46,091 nt of DNA from an uncultured Lachnospiraceae bacterium. Lineage in GTDB: Bacteria > Bacillota > Clostridia > Lachnospirales > Lachnospiraceae. Positions 1-7,615 of this stretch are shown here, one piece after another. The stretch spans positions 1-46,091 of the forward strand of contig CANOLA010000016.1 in NCBI GenBank assembly GCA_947566705.1, in the 5' to 3' direction. The notes under the pieces are model-generated. The model did no database searches. It was not told the DNA's origin and worked only from the letters and a program-made list of their open reading frames with translations. The position numbers were made by a program, and so were the translations under genes. The stretch's first letter is position 1, and every line of letters begins with the position of its first letter.

Positions 1-50
1 TTTTACAACAAATATAAATTACTTTCAAGCATAATTATTTATGTCGTTTA

Positions 51-311
51 CTATATAATCCTGTGTATTTTTTCTTCTTTCCCCAGTCTGCTGACCAGTA
101 CCGCCGAAATAATTCCTGCAACAACTGTTACTAAAATCAGAAATGTACCCATACCAAATTTATGAAAAACCCTCATCGGATCCCTTAAAATTTCATCTGG
201 CCCAAAAATTGCATCAAGCTCATCCTGCTTAAAATATGCAAGACACATAAGCAAAACTGAAAACAAAAAATTACCGGCTGCCACCAGCCACAACTTTAAT
301 TTCTTCATCAT
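51..311 (-). CDS. Small membrane protein, function unknown
   Basis: An 86-residue protein of no family I recognise. Two hydrophobic stretches are visible, at about residues 7-27 and 52-73. They flank a polar loop containing acidic residues and a DPMRVFHKF segment. The C-terminus is short and charged. It therefore probably sits in the membrane with two passes. A GAAGGG ribosome-binding site lies about 8 bases upstream of the ATG. It is downstream of, and on the same strand as, the DUF3990 cassette, but a hairpin at 333-366 separates them, so it is probably its own transcription unit. Confidence 0.6.
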   Translation of the reverse strand: MMKKLKLWLVAAGNFLFSVLLMCLAYFKQDELDAIFGPDEILRDPMRVFHKFGMGTFLILVTVVAGIISAVLVSRLGKEEKIHRII

Positions 312-332
312 TATAAATTCCCTTCTTTATCA

Positions 333-366
333 GAAAACAGCAGCACTAAAAATGCTGCTGTTTTCT
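333..366 (-). terminator. Hairpin terminator downstream of the DUF3990 cassette
   Basis: A 13-bp perfect stem (GAAAACAGCAGCA / TGCTGCTGTTTTC) encloses a 7-base AT-rich loop. The stem ends in TTTTC on the minus strand. It lies just past the last small ORF of the cassette. Confidence 0.5.
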
Positions 367-392
367 CCCCATGCAAAAACGCAGATAATCCG

Positions 393-521
393 CTATTCGC
401 TTACCATCTTATGTGTTGATTCATCCCATTTATAGACTTTATTTGTACTTTCCTTTCCAAGAATCCCATTTTTTTGCAGAGGCAGATTTTGTTTCACAAG
501 AAATGCAGACAGCAAATACAT
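393..521 (-). CDS. Possible 42-residue ORF coupled to the DUF3990 cassette, or a gene remnant
   Basis: The stop of the upstream 75-residue gene overlaps an ATG (TAATG), which opens a 42-codon frame ending at TAG 393-395. The C-terminal half (LGKESTNKVYKWDESTHK) reads like real protein. AAAGGA lies only two or three bases before the ATG, so translation would depend on coupling. It could be a fourth cassette member or the 3' remnant of a larger gene. I do not recognise the family. Confidence 0.25.
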   Translation of the reverse strand: MYLLSAFLVKQNLPLQKNGILGKESTNKVYKWDESTHKMVSE

Positions 522-748
522 TATCCTTTAAACAACTCCGGTTCGGTTTCTTTAAGAATGTCTGCAAGCACCTTGTAGTCTAAATACTGGATTCCCTCTC
601 TCCCCTCCTCAATCTTTTTAGAAAGCCTGCTTCTGTAATATATTTCCATCGACTCCTCATAAGAAACACCTTCCGTTTCCGCCAAATATGTCATAATTCT
701 TTCTTCAAGATTCTCCTGGTAAATGCTTTCCAATTTATTTCCATCCAT
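521..748 (-). CDS. Small acidic protein, third gene of the DUF3791/DUF3990 cassette
   Basis: A 75-residue soluble, acidic, probably helical protein. It starts 2 bases after the DUF3990 stop, so it is almost certainly co-translated with it. The middle holds a characteristic segment, YRSRLSKKIEEG followed by GIQYLDYKVLADIL. From memory, similar small proteins accompany DUF3990 genes in gut Clostridia. No enzymatic motif is visible. If the DUF3990 protein is a toxin, this is one of two candidate antitoxins; that role is inferred from position only. Confidence 0.6.
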   Translation of the reverse strand: MDGNKLESIYQENLEERIMTYLAETEGVSYEESMEIYYRSRLSKKIEEGREGIQYLDYKVLADILKETEPELFKG

Positions 749-750
749 CG

Positions 751-1230
751 CTATACCTCGTAAAACGATTTTATTCTCAACAACTGGTCTATGGCTCTTT
801 GCGTGATAAACGCAATTTGATCATATGTCTTATATACTTTAATTTCATTAATAGCTCGTTCTTTATCCCAAATTCCGGAATGATACATATCAACTACCCT
901 AAACACCTTATCATTTGCCACTTTTCCAAATATAACATCGTATTTTTCATAAATCCGATTACCATCTCTGCAATCACAAACAAAATCAATCCATTCATCT
1001 AAATCGTCAGTAAATATTTTGACCATAAACTCCTGCATATCTTCCTGCATCTCATATATACTGACAATGCCCGTGTTCTTCGCATATATATCTGCCTTAC
1101 GTTTCGCCCATCTTTCAGCCTGTTCCCTGACAGTAGTAACATAAAATCCCCTGCCAAAATCAAGTGGTCTGTAAGAATGAAGTATATCCGGTTTTCCCAC
1201 ACTTCGTATCGAACCATGATAAACTATCAT
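751..1230 (-). CDS. DUF3990 protein, ADP-ribosyltransferase-like candidate toxin
   Basis: A 159-residue soluble protein recognised as DUF3990. The N-terminus has YHGS, followed by DFGRGFYVTT and a helix with QAERWA. The C-terminal part has DQIAFIT followed by an alpha segment. This His / Tyr / late Gln order resembles the H-Y-[EDQ] core of diphtheria-toxin-type ADP-ribosyltransferases, which would make it a NAD-dependent modifying enzyme. That is inference from motif order, not a demonstrated activity. Its ATG overlaps the DUF3791 stop by 4 bases (ATGA), and another small gene follows at 2 bases. Such dense coupling with tiny partners is typical of toxin-antitoxin modules. Confidence 0.7.
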   Translation of the reverse strand: MIVYHGSIRSVGKPDILHSYRPLDFGRGFYVTTVREQAERWAKRKADIYAKNTGIVSIYEMQEDMQEFMVKIFTDDLDEWIDFVCDCRDGNRIYEKYDVIFGKVANDKVFRVVDMYHSGIWDKERAINEIKVYKTYDQIAFITQRAIDQLLRIKSFYEV

Positions 1231-1442
1231 ATGACAATTCCCCTCACTTTCAGATAGTCCTGTATATCACCAACTATATATGCTGTACTTTGAGTGTGTA
1301 AAATATCATAGTTCGGAACCAGAAAACTTTCAATACAGTCCCTGCTTTGAAGAATATCATACACTTCTGACGGCTTCTTATCCCATGTACTGGCACATGC
1401 ATGAATCATATATACGACAAACGAAAAAGAATCTTTATTCAT
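1227..1442 (-). CDS. DUF3791 small protein, first gene of the cassette
   Basis: A 71-residue protein matching the DUF3791 pattern: an N-terminal helix, a VYDIL element, a NYDILHTQ segment and a final VGDIQDYLKVRG. GGATAGGAAGTGATGAC upstream supplies the ribosome-binding site. It is followed directly by the DUF3990 gene with ATGA overlap. DUF3791 genes are recurrent companions of DUF3990, so an antitoxin or folding-partner role is plausible. Nothing in the sequence demonstrates DNA binding. Confidence 0.65.
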   Translation of the reverse strand: MNKDSFSFVVYMIHACASTWDKKPSEVYDILQSRDCIESFLVPNYDILHTQSTAYIVGDIQDYLKVRGIVI

Positions 1443-1492
1443 GTCATCACTTCCTATCCAAAATACTTTTGCATTAACGAATCCACCAACAA

Positions 1493-1609
1493 TTATGTTT
1501 CTTCAAGTAATCTCTGTACTTTAACCTTACGATTTTCAAATTGTTCAACGTTATTATTTTACCACACACGCTCAAACAATTCCATTATTCTTTTGCCTAA
1601 CATCTCCAT
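1493..1609 (-). pseudogene. Possible short gene remnant interrupted by TAA
   Basis: An ATG at 1607-1609, overlapping the 3' end of the AraC gene, opens a 38-codon frame ending at 1493-1495. It is broken once by TAA at 1559-1561. The residues on either side (LGKRIMELFERVW, then NNNVEQFENRKVKVQRLLEE) look like one continuous amphipathic protein. This suggests a single nonsense change in a small gene or gene fragment. The family is unknown and the evidence is compositional only. Confidence 0.2.
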
Positions 1610-2331
1610 TTCTTCTCCCTATACCTCTTCGGAGTTATCCCCGTAAATTTCCGGAACGCATACGTAAAAGCACTCTGTGAGGAATATCCAAGTGATGCAG
1701 AAATTTCTGAACAGCCCAAATCACTATACCTTAGCAGGTTCTGTGCCGTATCCATTTTAGCAGCAGTAACATAAGCTTTAACCGTCTGCCCGGTTTCTTT
1801 CTTAAATAGTTTTTGCAGATATGATTCATTTAAGCCTGTCAGCTCTGCCAGTCCCCTGGCGGACAGGTCCGCATTTAAATCTTCATAAATATGGTCTATA
1901 CATTTCCTGATATGAATTGACATAATATTATCTTTTTTAATTTCGCAGATTCGTTTTGCATAATCCGTGCACATATCTTCCAATAAAACCTGTAAATCAG
2001 CACATGAAGCAGCCCTGTCTGATTTCCGGCTGTAAATATCCGCGATCATATACGCTTCATCATGTCCTAATCCGCTGTCCATACATGCCTCTGCAAGAAG
2101 GGTTGCAACAATGGCAAAATGATACTTCCTGTTTTTTAACTGGTTTTCAGATAACACCCTCATTTCTGCCGGAAGATTTACCTCCCCCGACGAAATAAGA
2201 AGCATCAGCTTTTCCGTATCCCCGTTTGTAACCGCTTCAAATACAGCATCCTCCAAATAGTATGGTTGCCTTTCAAAACCGTATATCTTTTGTTGATACA
2301 GCTGTCTGTTCAGTTCCCTTCTTATCTTCAT
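1597..2331 (-). CDS. AraC-family transcriptional regulator
   Basis: A 244-residue protein. The last ~100 residues form a classic AraC double helix-turn-helix: LSARGLAELTGLNESYLQKLFKKETG, then a second motif, EISASLGYSSQSAFTYAFRKFTG, ending ITPKRYRE. The N-terminal ~130 residues are helical and resemble a variable sensor domain rather than a cupin. It is divergent from the MATE exporter gene at 2475, with about 140 bases between them that hold 21-bp-spaced direct repeats. It therefore probably activates or controls that exporter and itself. Confidence 0.85.
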   Translation of the reverse strand: MKIRRELNRQLYQQKIYGFERQPYYLEDAVFEAVTNGDTEKLMLLISSGEVNLPAEMRVLSENQLKNRKYHFAIVATLLAEACMDSGLGHDEAYMIADIYSRKSDRAASCADLQVLLEDMCTDYAKRICEIKKDNIMSIHIRKCIDHIYEDLNADLSARGLAELTGLNESYLQKLFKKETGQTVKAYVTAAKMDTAQNLLRYSDLGCSEISASLGYSSQSAFTYAFRKFTGITPKRYREKKWRC

Positions 2332-2391
2332 GGATTTATCCTTTACTTTTTATCATCAATGTCCCTGCTATCCCAGAATATTATACCATCT

Positions 2392-2424
2392 TTTCGATAT
2401 AAAAATCATGGTTTTTGATATAAA
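2392..2424. promoter_or_regulatory. Candidate AraC operator: direct repeat with 21-bp spacing
   Basis: Two 12-mers, TTTCGATATAAA (2392-2403) and TTTTGATATAAA (2413-2424), differ at one base and are 21 bases apart start to start. That puts them on the same helix face, as AraC-type regulators commonly require. They lie between the divergent AraC and MATE genes. Confidence 0.4.
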
Positions 2425-2474
2425 CCAGATAAAACCAGTGATACAATCGTATAAATTTTATGAAAGGCGAATCT

Positions 2475-3803
2475 ATGAATAATACAGACTTTACCAGGGG
2501 TTCCATAACAAAATCACTCTTATGTTTTTTCTTCCCAATGCTGCTTGCAAATATCTTACAGCAAATCTATTCGTTTGCAGACATGGTGATTATCGGAAAG
2601 GGACTGGGGGATCATTCCGTTGCCGCAGTTGGTAATTTCACAACCCTTTCTTTTTTTATCACAGGGTTTATTATGGGGATAACAAACGGTTTTTCCGTTA
2701 ATATATCCCATGCATACGGAAAAAAAGATTTTATTACACTAAGAAGACTTGTTGCTTCATCCATAAAACTGTCAGCCATTTCTGCTGCATTATTTACACT
2801 GGCTGGTATCCTGCTTTTGCATCCGGTTCTTTTGCTTATAAAAACAGACCGGGTAATTATGGGTGACTGCCTGTCTTACGGATACATTATTTTCGGCGGT
2901 CTTGTTATTACCGTTTCATACAATTTAATTTCGTCCATTTTAAGGGCAGTTGGCGACAGCAGAACACCTTTACTGGCAATTGGCGTTTCATCCGTCATAA
3001 ACATAACTCTGGACTTATTATTCATTTTCCTGTTCGGTTCCGGGGTTTTTGGACCTGCATATGCAACAGTTTTTTCACAGTTAATTTCTGTTGTTATCTG
3101 CTATTGCAGGCTTCGTAAAATGAAAGAACTCAGACTTAAGAAATGTGATTTCCATTCTGACTGGAAGTCGGGAATAGAGCTGTTAAAAAACGGGGTGCCT
3201 ATGGCGCTTATGAATTCCATTACTTCTGTCGGCTGTATATTTGTACAGGGCTGTATAAACGATTACAGCGTGGTCTATACCTCTGCCTATTCCGTATGCA
3301 GTAAATATTTAAATTTCTTTATGCTGCCGGGAATCACGGCCGGTTTTGCAGTATCAGCATTTTCCGGCCAGAATTATGGTGCAAAAAAATTTGAACGGAT
3401 TCGCGGCGGCATAAAGACAGCCGTTTTCATCGCATTGTTTTCTGCCCTGACACTTGGAATCATCCTGTATTTCTTTTCCACCCAGCTGGCAGGATTAATG
3501 CTTACCGGGCAGGAGGCGCTCGCCTGTGCTTCTGCTTTTCTGAAATTTCTGGCACTGTTTATCGTTCTTCTGAATTTATTGTTTGTTTTCAGAAGCTGTA
3601 TCCAGGGACTGGGAAAACCTGCCATTCCCATGTGTTCCGGAATCGTGGAAATGCTTATCCGTATCCCTGTTATTTTTTTCGGCTTACCCGTATTTGGTTT
3701 TACTGCAACGGTTTATGCAGAAGGAATGGCATGGACCGGCGCACTGGCGCTTAACATTATTTCATACATATACTTTCTGAAACAGACGGAACACGGAGCG
3801 TAA
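2475..3803 (+). CDS. MATE-family multidrug/metabolite exporter
   Basis: An inner-membrane antiporter of the MATE family, about 442 residues and twelve hydrophobic segments, the usual length. The N-terminus has the family pattern FFPMLLANILQQIYSFADMVIIG, and VAAVGN follows. The second half repeats the fold (NGVPMALMNSI, later SAFSGQNYGA). I chose the second ATG at 2475 because AAAGGCGA sits 4 bases before it, whereas the ATG at 2460 has no ribosome-binding site. It probably exports a cationic or amphipathic compound using an ion gradient; the substrate is unknown. It is divergent from an AraC regulator and convergent with the next two-component regulator, 8 bases away. Confidence 0.9.
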   Translation: MNNTDFTRGSITKSLLCFFFPMLLANILQQIYSFADMVIIGKGLGDHSVAAVGNFTTLSFFITGFIMGITNGFSVNISHAYGKKDFITLRRLVASSIKLSAISAALFTLAGILLLHPVLLLIKTDRVIMGDCLSYGYIIFGGLVITVSYNLISSILRAVGDSRTPLLAIGVSSVINITLDLLFIFLFGSGVFGPAYATVFSQLISVVICYCRLRKMKELRLKKCDFHSDWKSGIELLKNGVPMALMNSITSVGCIFVQGCINDYSVVYTSAYSVCSKYLNFFMLPGITAGFAVSAFSGQNYGAKKFERIRGGIKTAVFIALFSALTLGIILYFFSTQLAGLMLTGQEALACASAFLKFLALFIVLLNLLFVFRSCIQGLGKPAIPMCSGIVEMLIRIPVIFFGLPVFGFTATVYAEGMAWTGALALNIISYIYFLKQTEHGA

Positions 3804-3811
3804 CAGAAAGG

Positions 3812-4501
3812 TTACAGCTTAAACCTGTAACCAACCCCCCAGATGGTTTCTATATACTGCGGCTTATTGGTATTCATCTCAATTTTCTCCCGGATCTTTT
3901 TAATATGCACCGTAACTGTCGCAATATCCCCGATGGATTCCATATCCCAGATTTCCCTAAACAGCTCGTCTTTTGTAAACACATGGTTCGGGTTTTCCGC
4001 AAGAAATGTTAAAAGGTCAAATTCCTTTGTAGTAAACTGTTTTTCCTCACCATTAATCCAGACACGGCGGGCCGTTTTGTCAATACGGATTCCCCGGATT
4101 TCTATAATGTCATTTTCCGGCGAATTGCTTCCAATCAAGCGCTCATACCGTGCAAGATGCGCTTTCACCCGCGCCACCAGCTCGCTTGGGGAAAAAGGCT
4201 TGGTAACATAATCATCTGCACCCAGCCCCAGACCACGGATTTTATCAATATCATCCTTCTTTGCAGACACCATTAAAATCGGGGTATTTTTTTTCTCCCG
4301 AATCTGGTGGCAGATTTCAAAACCGTCCACCTCCGGCAGCATCAGGTCTAAAATAAAAAGGTCGAATTCTTCATTTAACGCACGTTCCAGACCGCTTCTT
4401 CCGTCGTTTTCAATCTCAACTTCAAATCCGCTCAGTTCCAGATAATCCTTTTCCAGGTCCGCAATTGCAACCTCATCCTCTACAATCAATATTCTACTCA
4501 T
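3812..4501 (-). CDS. OmpR/PhoB-type response regulator
   Basis: About 229 residues from MSRILIVEDE. The receiver domain has acidic pocket EDE, a phospho-acceptor Asp in FILDLMLP, a Thr/Ser in MVSAKK and a Lys in VTKPF. The C-terminal winged helix is of OmpR type and ends WGVGYRF. I use the start at 4501, not an upstream in-frame ATG, because AGGAGGTG lies just before it within the kinase gene. It overlaps the kinase 3' end by 8 bases, so the two are coupled. The partner kinase lies directly upstream, and the target genes are not evident here. Confidence 0.93.
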   Translation of the reverse strand: MSRILIVEDEVAIADLEKDYLELSGFEVEIENDGRSGLERALNEEFDLFILDLMLPEVDGFEICHQIREKKNTPILMVSAKKDDIDKIRGLGLGADDYVTKPFSPSELVARVKAHLARYERLIGSNSPENDIIEIRGIRIDKTARRVWINGEEKQFTTKEFDLLTFLAENPNHVFTKDELFREIWDMESIGDIATVTVHIKKIREKIEMNTNKPQYIETIWGVGYRFKL

Positions 4502-5984
4502 TTGATGGCACCTCCTGATATTTTCGGATAACAAAGTACATGGTCGTACCGGAATCCTCCTTGCTGGTTGTCCAGATTTTTCCGCCATGGTCCTCTATAA
4601 TTTTTTTAACAATGGATAAACCGATACCGCTTCCGCCCGTGGCTGAATTGCGGGACGCATCCGCCCGGTAAAACCGGTCAAAAATATACGGCAGGTCTTT
4701 CTGTGCAATACCCTGTCCATTATCCTCTATTTCAACCTGAATGAAATCTCCCACATCCTTAATCCGGATGTTAATGAATTTCTCGCTTTTGTTCATGTAC
4801 TTAATGGAGTTTCCAATAATATTGTTTACAACACGCCGCATCTGCTCTGGATCTGCAATAATGACCGTATCTGCCAGGGCATAATTATAATAAGACAATG
4901 CAATGCCTTTCGCTTCCAGATCCAGTCCGATTTCCTCCACACAGTCCTTAAAATATTCCGCAACATTAATCTTGGCAAAATTGTAGGGAATGCGGTTGGC
5001 ATCAATCTTGGAATAAAGGGTAAGCTCATTGATCAGCATATCCATTTCATTTGTTTTATTGTAAATCGTACGCACATATTTATCTATTTTTTCAGGTGTA
5101 TTTGCCACACCGTCAATAATTCCTTCTGCATATCCCTTTGCAGCAGTAATCGGGGTTTTTAAGTCGTGGGCAATATTGCTGATTAACGCTTTGTTTTCCA
5201 TTTCATTTCTGAGCTTTTCCTCTGCATTGTCTTTCAGACGCTGGCGCATCTGCTCAAATGTTGTACAGAGCAGTCCGATTTCATCCTCTCCGCCGCCGTC
5301 AACCGAAAAATCAAGATTGCCGTCCCTGACATTTTCCGCTGCCACCTGCAGCTTTCTTATCGGGGTAATCAGACTCCGGTAAGTCCAGAATATCATCATA
5401 AATGCAGTAAGCAGGAGAATCAGGACGATTGCCACCACTGTGCCAATCACAAACCGCCGCATCTCCGGAACCGTCCCCTCCATGGAGGTGATAATAAAAG
5501 CCGTGGAATCCTCCCCGTTTACATTCTGGAAATCCGCCTGTTTTACTAAAATCCCGTATTTATCCTCAATATAACTTCCTGTACCGGAATCCGGTTCCGT
5601 ACTTCCATATTCCGCCAGGGATTTTAAAATATTTTTATTGCCGTGGCTCCCGTTAAACGAAATATTTTTTCCGTTACGGACAACCAGATAGGAATATTTC
5701 TGGGACAGACTTTCATTTAATTCTTTTAAAAATTCCTGATCGTCCAGCTTTTCCGGTGTAAACTTCGCCGCCATTTTTATCTTTTCAAAATCCGAAGTCG
5801 TATAGCGGTTCAGCATCTGCACCGAATTGATAATGCTGTATGCACTTGCATTTTTAATCCCGTCATTCTGTTCTATGGCATGCATCTGAAAATTACAGAA
5901 TGCCGTAATTGCAACTCCGGCAAGCAGTGTCGGAACAAAAATAATAATACAGAATGATATCATCAGTTTTGTTTTGATTTTCAT
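4494..5984 (-). CDS. Sensor histidine kinase
   Basis: A 496-residue membrane kinase. TM1 is at about residues 8-30, followed by an extracytoplasmic region of about 150 residues, then TM2 (about 178-200) and a HAMP linker. The HisKA motif NIAHDLKTPIT has its phospho-acceptor near His273. The HATPase_c domain has an N box (NNIIGNSIKYM), G1 (DNGQGI), an F box and G2 (GGSGIGLSIV). It is first in a two-gene operon with the response regulator. A 111-base gap with a hairpin separates it from metK upstream. The stimulus is unknown. Confidence 0.93.
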   Translation of the reverse strand: MKIKTKLMISFCIIIFVPTLLAGVAITAFCNFQMHAIEQNDGIKNASAYSIINSVQMLNRYTTSDFEKIKMAAKFTPEKLDDQEFLKELNESLSQKYSYLVVRNGKNISFNGSHGNKNILKSLAEYGSTEPDSGTGSYIEDKYGILVKQADFQNVNGEDSTAFIITSMEGTVPEMRRFVIGTVVAIVLILLLTAFMMIFWTYRSLITPIRKLQVAAENVRDGNLDFSVDGGGEDEIGLLCTTFEQMRQRLKDNAEEKLRNEMENKALISNIAHDLKTPITAAKGYAEGIIDGVANTPEKIDKYVRTIYNKTNEMDMLINELTLYSKIDANRIPYNFAKINVAEYFKDCVEEIGLDLEAKGIALSYYNYALADTVIIADPEQMRRVVNNIIGNSIKYMNKSEKFINIRIKDVGDFIQVEIEDNGQGIAQKDLPYIFDRFYRADASRNSATGGSGIGLSIVKKIIEDHGGKIWTTSKEDSGTTMYFVIRKYQEVPSNE

Positions 5985-6015
5985 GTTAAACGTCCTTTTA
6001 TCCTTACAGAATACG

Positions 6016-6047
6016 ATAAGGCACGGGAGAAAACTCCTGTGCCTTAT
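6016..6047 (-). terminator. Hairpin between metK and the kinase operon
   Basis: A 14-bp stem with one mismatch, ATAAGGCACGGGAG / CTCCTGTGCCTTAT, has an AAAA loop. It lies 49 bases past the metK stop. The trailing U-run on the minus strand is weak. Confidence 0.5.
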
Positions 6048-6095
6048 TATAACATTCTTTTATGATAAATTATGTAAACTTTCTATTAAATGTAT

Positions 6096-7280
6096 TTACT
6101 GCAGGTACTTCTTCAAATCCTCCGCTTTGTCCACAGCCTCCCACGGAAGGTTTAAGTCAGTCCGTCCGAAATGCCCGTATGCTGCGGTTTGACGGTAAAT
6201 CGGCCGGCGCAGGTCAAGCATGCGGATAATGCCTGCCGGACGCAGGTCAAAATTCTCCCGGACAATCGTTACCAGTTTTTCATCGGAAACCTTACCGGTT
6301 CCAAAAGTATCCACCATAACCGATGTCGGCTGCGCAACACCGATTGCATAGGACAGCTGGATTTCACAGCGTTCAGCCAGTCCTGCCGCTACAATATTTT
6401 TAGCCACATAACGTGCCGCATATGCTGCGGACCTGTCCACCTTGGTGCAGTCCTTGCCGGAAAAAGCGCCGCCGCCATGACGTGCATATCCGCCGTATGT
6501 ATCAACAATAATCTTCCGTCCGGTCAGTCCTGCATCACCGTGCGGTCCGCCAATAACAAAACGTCCGGTCGGATTAATGAAAAATTTAGTGTTTTCGTCT
6601 ATCATTTCCTTTGGAAGAACCGGATCAAATACCTTTGCCTTAATATCTGCGTGAATCTGTTCCTGGGTCACATCCTCATCATGCTGGGTGGAAAGCACCA
6701 CTGCCTCAAGTCTTTTCGGACAGCCGTTTTCATCATACTCAACAGATACCTGGGTCTTTCCGTCCGGCCGCAGGTAGGTAAGCGTCCCGTCCTTACGGAC
6801 CTTTGTCAGCTGTAAGGCAAGCTTATGCGCAAGCGCAATCGGGTACGGCATCAGCTCTTCTGTTTCGTTCGTTGCATAACCGAACATCATTCCCTGGTCC
6901 CCGGCTCCCGTATCCAGTTCATCTGTCAGGGAACCTTCCCTTGCTTCAAGTGCTTTGTCCACGCCCATGGCAATATCCGCCGACTGCTGGTCGAGGGCGA
7001 CCATGACTGCGCAGGTATTTCCGTCAAATCCCGTCTTTGCATCATCATAGCCGATTTCACAGACCGTTTTTCTTACAATTGACGGAATATCAAGCTTCGC
7101 ACTGGTAGTAATCTCTCCCGTAACCAGTACAAATCCTGTACAGCTCGCTGTCTCACATGCCACACGGCTCATCGGGTCCTGCTCCATGCAGGCGTCTAAT
7201 ATTGCGTCCGAAACTGCATCACACACTTTGTCCGGATGTCCCTCTGTGACTGATTCAGAAGTAAACAATCGTTTTTCCAT
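6096..7280 (-). CDS. metK: S-adenosylmethionine synthase
   Basis: A cytosolic enzyme making S-adenosylmethionine from methionine and ATP. The 394-residue length is standard. Visible signatures are [13 protein letters not shown] near the N-terminus, [12 protein letters not shown], and GGGAFSGKD with the P-loop-like element. The C-terminus (AAYGHFGR) is typical. It is monocistronic. Upstream on the minus strand lie a SAM-I aptamer and an intrinsic terminator, so its own product represses it at the level of transcription elongation. Confidence 0.98.
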   Translation of the reverse strand: MEKRLFTSESVTEGHPDKVCDAVSDAILDACMEQDPMSRVACETASCTGFVLVTGEITTSAKLDIPSIVRKTVCEIGYDDAKTGFDGNTCAVMVALDQQSADIAMGVDKALEAREGSLTDELDTGAGDQGMMFGYATNETEELMPYPIALAHKLALQLTKVRKDGTLTYLRPDGKTQVSVEYDENGCPKRLEAVVLSTQHDEDVTQEQIHADIKAKVFDPVLPKEMIDENTKFFINPTGRFVIGGPHGDAGLTGRKIIVDTYGGYARHGGGAFSGKDCTKVDRSAAYAARYVAKNIVAAGLAERCEIQLSYAIGVAQPTSVMVDTFGTGKVSDEKLVTIVRENFDLRPAGIIRMLDLRRPIYRQTAAYGHFGRTDLNLPWEAVDKAEDLKKYLQ

Positions 7281-7314
7281 TTTTTTCTCCTTTTTGTATT
7301 ATTTTCATGTTTCT

Positions 7315-7344
7315 AATAAAAAAGACCGCTTATAAAATAAGCGG
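7315..7344 (-). terminator. Intrinsic terminator of the metK riboswitch
   Basis: The stem CCGCTTA / TAAGCGG is at 7326-7344. On the minus strand it is followed by TCTTTTTT. It sits between the SAM aptamer and the metK start, as expected for an off-type expression platform. Confidence 0.85.
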
Positions 7345-7369
7345 ACTGAAATATAAAGAAAATCAAATC

Positions 7370-7470
7370 CTCTTATTGATCGACTTTGCGCTCAGGTTAG
7401 CACCTACCACTGACGTGGGGTTGCTGTGACTTCACAGATCCTATGTATCTCCATCACTCTGAATAAGAGA
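7370..7470 (-). promoter_or_regulatory. SAM-I (S box) riboswitch aptamer
   Basis: On the minus strand the RNA begins with a closing stem (CTCTTATT / AATAAGAG). It then shows the S-box landmarks in order: CAGAGTGATGGAG, TGTGAAGTCACAGCAACC, GGTGCTAACC and GAGCGCAAAG. These are the conserved core segments of SAM-I, and the gene controlled is metK. Ligand binding should favour the downstream terminator. Confidence 0.93.
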
Positions 7471-7475
7471 AAGAC

Positions 7476-7504
7476 TCAATATGAAATTTTAAATTCGGAT
7501 TCAA
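7476..7504 (-). promoter_or_regulatory. Sigma-A promoter of the metK leader
   Basis: TTGAAT and TATTGA are separated by 17 bases, placed so that transcription starts just before the SAM aptamer. Confidence 0.6.
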
Positions 7505-7555
7505 CCTCTTTACATACGTTACCTTACTCCTGTTTCTTACATATGTCAAGCCTTA

Positions 7556-7584
7556 TTGACTTTTTGGCAAAAAATATTTATACT
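7556..7584 (+). promoter_or_regulatory. Strong sigma-A promoter of the HD-GYP gene
   Basis: TTGACT (7556-7561) and TATACT (7579-7584) are separated by exactly 17 bases, about 30 bases before the chosen start codon. The 5' leader is therefore short and has no riboswitch. Confidence 0.75.
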
Positions 7585-7615
7585 AGTGGATAGAGATTAC
7601 ACTTGGAGGACGAAA

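Noticed and set aside
6171-6815. A 214-codon open frame antisense to metK
   Set aside because: Composition and overlap show it is a shadow of metK.
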